From: Bryum argenteum
Taxonomy: Eukaryota; Streptophyta; Bryopsida; Bryales; Bryaceae
Reading direction: 5' to 3'
NCBI GenBank assembly: GCA_037043015.1
Contig: CM073324.1
Coordinates: 12,545,013-12,609,012, forward strand
DNA length: 64,000 bases
How positions within the stretch are numbered: position 1 is the stretch's first letter; the number at the start of each line of letters is the position of its first letter. A model generated the notes under the pieces. It was not told the DNA's origin. It ran no database searches and saw nothing but the letters and a program-made list of their open reading frames with translations. A program made the position numbers and the translations under genes. Shown piece after piece: positions 58,677 through 64,000 of this stretch.

Positions 58677-59912
58677 TCTTACATCCAAGCTGAGCCGCAG
58701 AGGTTCTAGTGCTATGAGCTTATCAATCCATGCTTGGTGATTGCAAGGCTCTGTTTCTGAAAGAACAGCTATTTGAGTAATTTCCCTACTACAGACTAAG
58801 GTATCAGATATCGCAAGAATCAAAGTTGTAGTGGCTTGTAGTGGTAAAGAAGGAACTGGTGGATTTGGAGTATCACCACTAGATTGCAAACCTTCTCAAG
58901 TGTAAATTGTAGAATAAGACAGACGTAGATACGTTAAAATGTCCAGTGAAGCAACGCATGATCACAAATTGTAGTCTGGCAATGCTGTAGTGCACTATGT
59001 TGTAACAGGAAATCTACAGCTTTTTAGATCAAAAATTGCAACAGTGTATCATACGATTATTTCACTATTTCTAGATTAGCATTTGCCATATATTTCTGTT
59101 GGTGCCTCACCTTCTCAACATCACCTGCTGTTATCAGCATACCGGACCAGAGCAGGTTAAGTCGTCAAGTAACTCCTCCAGCATAATCATGAGAACAGTA
59201 TAACTTGAAACCCACATTATGTAACATGCATCTGAGTCCAAGCACTCACCTGAGTGTGGTGCTCAACACAATGCAAAGTTTCGTCGTTTACGAACACGAA
59301 CTGATGCGATGAAAAAAATCGATCCATTTCGATCAAGAAGGTTATAATTATTTTCAAGTCTGGTGAAGAAAGTAGCAATCCGATGCCTCCTCGTAGTAGA
59401 ATTCTAGGCAGGGTATATAGAGAATTCAGGGTTTGTGTACGTGGAATATTTAAACTTAGAACAAATATACAGCTTCAGAGCTTCAGACATAAAGGGAAAT
59501 GATGAAGACCACCAAAATCAACTAAACCCATATTTGATCCTACCAACCATTTTCAGAAGCTCACACACTCAAACAAAAACTTGTTTCATTATACAAGTCT
59601 GCTGACGAAAAGCTTGCGACATCAAGGAGCATCTGAGCCCTCATTAATCTTGTCGCAACCAAAATGCACGTCAAACTTCCGTCATCATGGTGTCGGTGCC
59701 AAGCCACAAATCGAGAATGCGATTAGTACCATGAGGAACTTGGAACTTGGGAGTTCTGACAATGGAAACACCCATTTTCTGGAATATTCTGACACCTGAT
59801 CATCCTGCTTCCAAACCTGCATCTGAGATAATTCCCAATGACCCTCAAGAATGACCTGTCCAGAAAGGTTTAGGCAGGAGCAGGTCGCACACATGCCGCT
59901 TCTGGACGCTAA
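58677..59912. other. 3' flank of gene E and intergenic DNA
   Basis: 58677-59240 matches the 3' flank of D. A short stretch near 59620-59660 resembles the duplicated block at 15.6 kb. No gene supported. Confidence 0.5.
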
Positions 59913-60134
59913 GGTAGGAGTGGCTAAAACCGTCCAGCCCCAAAAACTGTCTGAATTTCAGCTTTGCATACTTGGAATAGTGGTGTAAAATTTTAATTAT
60001 TTTTCGAAAGTCTGCAAAGCTAGTGCAAATCCATCCCAAAAAAAAGACATTCTTGAGTAATCCTATAATTTCCTATGAATATTTGAACCCTGCTGTGCGG
60101 TTTTTGGGGTCGGACGGTTTTAGCCACTCCTACC
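59913..60134. mobile_element. GGTAGGAGTGG-type MITE, short form (222 bp)
   Basis: Inverted ends of about 35 bp, starting GGTAGGAGTGGCTAAAACCG. Flanked by TAA at 59910-59912 and 60135-60137, which fits PIF/Harbinger. Related to the 585-bp form at 13538-14122. Confidence 0.85.
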
Positions 60135-61080
60135 TAACAACGAGTCGTTGCTGGAATTTCGAAGGTACGGTGACTGACTGCCAGAAGTGAGTACAGACAC
60201 AACATATTGAAATTTAAGAAACAATGTAAAGAAATTGGATGCACCAGAAATTGCATAGGAGTACCATTCCAGCACTTCAACTCTATTCATCATGGAACCA
60301 CCACCAACTCCAATAATTGGTCGATTCTGTTTCACAAGAGAATATTACACAATCGCAATCACCATCAATCCAATCATGGCACTGATGTTTAGTATATTCT
60401 TATCACACAATCCCAATCATCATCAATCGAATGGCACTTATGTTTAATATATTCTAATCGATGCCTAATGTGACAAAGTGTAAGCTTTGGTTTCTTTTGC
60501 TTCACTTTACATTTCAAACTTGTTATTTGTAACACTCTCCTCACAGTATTGTTGCTCGTACTGACGTAAAGCTCTTCTCTCAAGTAATTTTCAACTTTGC
60601 GTGAGGTTTTTAGGCACCTACAATGAGAGCTCTTAGGCAAGCTTCACAATTAGTTGCATTGTGGCCAGCCACCAAAACTTTGATAGATATCACTGAATTC
60701 ACTCAAATATAGCTTGCGAGATTTTCACGACCCAACTTTGAGATACTAGTGAGTCTCTAGCAACATTTCTAGTAAATTTACCCCTTCTCAATTTCTCTGA
60801 GCAGCAGAGAGACCTCAATAGAACCATTTCTGCTCAATTTGCATACATGACGTGCAGTGTAGGAGGGGTTGTTATAAATGTGAAGGCCAAATACATGCTC
60901 ATCCAAAGACATAGAGAAAACCACTTGTACATGTCAAATTTGTAAAATGAATTGCTTAATCTAAGTATGAGCCTAACTTAGTTTTGGAGCTAATTTACTT
61001 CTCTAAAACTTTCTTGGATTATTTTCCATTCCTAGACTTGTCAATTGGTAGTCACATCATTTATGTGTATATAAACTTAA
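60135..61080. other. Intergenic DNA with a small tandem duplication
   Basis: A unit of about 54 bp is repeated at about 60350-60404 and 60405-60457 (CACAATCSCAATCAYCATCA). No gene. Confidence 0.5.
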
Positions 61081-61733
61081 CCCCTAAATTTCCTTGTGTA
61101 TTTTCGAGCTTGAAACCTCTAAAGTGCAATTTTTTACCTCTATGTACTCCTAAGAGTGTGAACCAAATTCTCTAACTCTTTTTAGACCTCCAACCGTAAG
61201 ATCTCATAAATAAACCACTAGACTAAAAATTGACAGTTGGATGATTATCATTTGCAAGACCATAACATCCAAAGTTTGTCTCTCGAGTATTTTTCGACAC
61301 TGTCAAGATTGTTGTTGACACTTTTGGAGGTTGCCCTTGTGGAATCGGTACTCTTTTTGACTTGGAGCCCTTTGGAACTTAAGTAGTGATTTGGTTATGG
61401 ACATTATTTTTTTTCTTTTTTTCTTTAATCACAAGAAAAGCTCAATCATAAGTGCCTCAAGTTGATTTGCAAACTACGAATTGTCGTAGAAGACTCAAAA
61501 ATTGAAATTTGGCTTTGCAAATTTTACCACTCTGCAGTATAGAGAGCACCCACTTAAAATAATAGACCATTTAAATAGGATGCCCGAAATAGCAAAACCC
61601 ACGAATGGTCCTCTTAGACCTTTACGGGTTAAGTCCTAGATCCTACGGTTACATACCTAAAAATATGTGAAAATTTGAAACTCTAACCTTGCATCAAAAG
61701 AGGGTAGTATTTGGGGCCAGACCACTTTAGGGG
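61081..61733. mobile_element. MITE with TTAACCCC ends (653 bp)
   Basis: CCCCTAAA at the left and TTTAGGGG at the right, each bounded by TTAA (61077-61080 and 61734-61737). This suits piggyBac-like insertion. An alternative reading with termini AACCCCTAAA and a 5-bp AACTT duplication also fits. Related truncated ends occur near 7.77, 18.84 and 22.01 kb. Confidence 0.55.
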
Positions 61734-61756
61734 TTAACTTAAGGTTTCCCTTCTTA

Positions 61757-61943
61757 GGGCCGCTTCACACTATGGCCGAAGGTCGAGAGGCCATCGATTT
61801 CAGCCAATCACATTGCAGGTAACCATAGTTTCGGCCTCTCGAGCCTTCACACTAGAAGCAAAAGTCCACCGGCCGTCGCTCTCCAAATGGCCTATGTGGC
61901 AACGCTTTTTGACCAAGGCGACGGCCATAGTGTGAAGCGACCC
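61757..61943. mobile_element. Harbinger-type MITE (187 bp)
   Basis: Inverted ends GGGYCGCTTCACACTATGGC flanked by TTA (61754-61756 and 61944-61946). No coding capacity. Fits PIF/Harbinger Tourist-like MITEs. Confidence 0.85.
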
Positions 61944-62356
61944 TTAGACCTTCTAGAAGGAACAATATCTCAAGAGGAATCTATTTGTCCTTGTTAGAAT
62001 CACCGAATTCCTGCAACTCTCATACACTTTTGTGGAGCTATACTTATCAATTACTCAAAACCAGAGTAGCATCTTCTCCAACTCGCAAAGTCACCTGCAC
62101 AATTGCTCAGCCTAGACACATCCAAGAGTACGAAAAGATAAGAAAATTCGGTACCTTCCATTTGCGTCAAAAGCAAAAATAAACTTAATATATACAAAAT
62201 CCAAGTCAAATCTGGAAAAACAAAACGTCAGTATAATGGGGCTGGCTGGTCAGTTTCAAAGTCATATGTGCCAACGATATTAAATATGCATCGATCGTGA
62301 CGATAAAAAAATAACTGATTTTGTGAAAACAAAATCGAAAACAAACTGTCGGTAAA

Positions 62357-62684
62357 GGTATGGTAAGGTGTCCTATAATGGCGCAATTTTCAGCACAGAA
62401 AATCTACAGGAATGTTGCCAGTGCAAGCAATTTTTGTGCATGGGGAAAATTAGTAGAAAACTAGAGCAAGTGGAATCATCATTTTTCGACTTTCTACAGG
62501 AAGTAATGAATTTTTAAAGATGGAAATATAGGTGTTCCTAAAATGGTGCCCTAAAGTGACGCCCTATAATCTTTGCAGTGTTTACATGGTACTGTTGTAT
62601 GGAGAAGCTATTATGTATGTGACAGTGAAGATTACTAGGGCTCCATTTTCGGCACTGCGCCATTTTTGGCTGCTCTACCATACC
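62357..62684. mobile_element. MITE with GGTATGGTA ends (328 bp)
   Basis: Left GGTATGGTAAGGTGTCC, right (reverse complemented) GGTATGGTAGAGCAGCC, with ATGGCGCA inside both ends. A related fragment lies at about 13020-13225, inverted. No clear target duplication. Confidence 0.6.
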
Positions 62685-64000
62685 CTCCAGTTAAGTAAAT
62701 AGGTTAGATTGTGTGTGGAGTAAACAATCATTTCGTTTATGAGCGTGCCATGTTCATTCATACCCACTGCCCAGTATCCCAACAGCAATATCCTTCATAT
62801 GTAAAGCATTCATATAAAGCATAAATATATATGTCGAAACGACTATCTGCAGTTACCGTACAGTTCTCCTTTTTCAAAGAATATTATCTGACTTCTGCAG
62901 TAAAGTAGTAATTAAGTAGGTGAATTACCTCTGATTGTTCAGTGTGAACCAACGATAGGGAAAAACCGACTGCTAGTGTATTATCAGCCGATGGATGTAG
63001 CTCACTGGCCAGTCCATTTTTGAAACCGATGAAAATTACAAATAAATTTCTATTCTCAGTATAAAATAAGAAAATTTCCGGAAGAAATTTGTGAAAAACC
63101 GATTAGGTGAGGGAAATGCCGGTTGTTAGCCAGTAAAAGTCAAAAAATTCCCCGAACCCTCGTGTGAAGTGACACGGGGAGTAGAGACCATAAAAGAGTT
63201 GAAATATATCAGCTTGAGTGGCTTGAAGTGGAGTATATTACAAGTGGATGTGTCATTTATGGAATGTGAGATCAAAGGTAGGGGAACTGCTTTATAAAGA
63301 AGAAAACTTGATGCTTTTCAAGTTGTCGGTAAATTTGTATCCTCGTGTCTTCGACCTTCTGACATCCAATTTACAAACTTTTTGAGACTCCCCATATAAA
63401 GTAGAAGCTCCTATCTTCAAGGAATTTATTATAATTGAAGGACTTGTGGTTGGCAATTGAAGTAAACGACATGGGGAGTTGAGACTACCCTCTTCACACA
63501 TGATGCAAGTTTTTGAATTTTGACAAGTTTTCAAGTATGTAAGCATAAGATCTAGTACTCAACTTGAACCTGAAGATTTATACCAAATCTTCGATCCGGA
63601 TCGTCACCATTTATGAGATAGTAAGTTTCAAAGTTGAAAAAAATAATTTTATTGATGTTGTGAAATGACAATGTAATTTTTGGGGGAAAATCAAACCATT
63701 TTTAGTAGAAGAACTAGTGTGAGGCTCTTCAAATTCTTGTTTCTTAGTGAGTTAGGAACAAGTCTTTGCAATATTTACCCTCATAGGACATATGAAACTT
63801 ATAGAAATGTTGGATTATTCACATTGAGGTATGTTGGAATTCAAATACAAAGGCCTATTATCAACAATTAAAAAAGTGTGTAAAGAAATATTGGATTGAA
63901 GATCCAAATGGTTAGATCATGCCTTACTTTGTTTTCTACATGTATACAAAACAAAACTTGAAAAATAATAAAATGTCAATTTTTGGTGACTTTTTGAAGT
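62685..64000. other. AT-rich intergenic DNA
   Basis: No gene supported. About 63490-64000 is another copy of the dispersed repeat seen at 7.0-7.5 kb. Confidence 0.5.

Noticed and set aside
1..64000. tRNA or rRNA genes
   Set aside because: None recognised on either strand; the only tRNA-like sequence is the Copia primer-binding site.

Overview
The window is nuclear DNA of a plant-lineage eukaryote. The Copia primer-binding site at 23184 matches the 3' end of plant initiator tRNA-Met, there is a TTTAGGG telomere-type repeat at about 30.18 kb, genes have GT-AG introns, and the AT-rich intergenic DNA is full of short inverted-repeat transposons. The gene content points to a non-flowering streptophyte (bryophyte, lycophyte or charophyte alga), but the species cannot be named from the sequence.

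Layout. The host part is a local family of five related membrane-protein genes. Three are on the minus strand: A (3.6-5.7 kb), B (8.8-10.8 kb) and C, a pseudogene (16.1-18.1 kb). Two are on the plus strand: D (53.1-55.0 kb) and E (56.7-58.7 kb). Each has a 22-26 codon first exon, an intron of 0.57-0.72 kb and one long second exon. The product has a signal peptide, a Cys-rich N-glycosylated outer domain and about five membrane segments. I do not recognise the family. The spacers hold segmental duplications and many MITEs.

Between C and D lies a three-level nest of mobile DNA, 22.93-52.66 kb. A young Ty1/Copia element (LTRs differing by one base, 5-bp target duplication GTTCC) landed 416 bp upstream of gene D. 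A 24.16-kb DNA element (25640-49798) with terminal inverted repeats then inserted into the Copia pol frame, making a 4-bp duplication, GTGC. Removing the element and one GTGC restores the Copia frame exactly. Finally a second Copia element (33107-39145) inserted into the big element.

The 24-kb element is the striking object. It carries a DUF7869-type predicted RNase H-fold transposase on the minus strand. On the plus strand it carries a spliced gene joining a ParB/DGQHR-like domain to a degenerate DNA methyltransferase-like domain, an FCP1/NIF-like HAD phosphatase gene, and a small charged orphan gene. It contains 27 copies of a 27-bp palindrome (arm CAGTTTAGCTCGA, one central base, inverted arm), and I found none elsewhere in the window. 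Nine lie just upstream of the transposase, 17 lie in introns of the ParB-like gene, and one lies between genes. Copies in the right arrays are spaced exactly 46 bp apart. A 32-bp tandem repeat with E2F-like sites and a run of telo-box sequence lie between the two divergent genes. A 257-bp MITE outside the nest (55556-55812) shares the AACCCC terminus and a 4-bp target duplication, so it may be moved by the same machinery. The coding regions of the big element show decay (frameshifts, two TAG stops), so this copy is probably no longer fully autonomous.

Working model (inference): a large plant DNA transposon whose own ParB-like/methyltransferase protein or transposase binds or modifies the palindrome arrays to control transposition, expression or maintenance.
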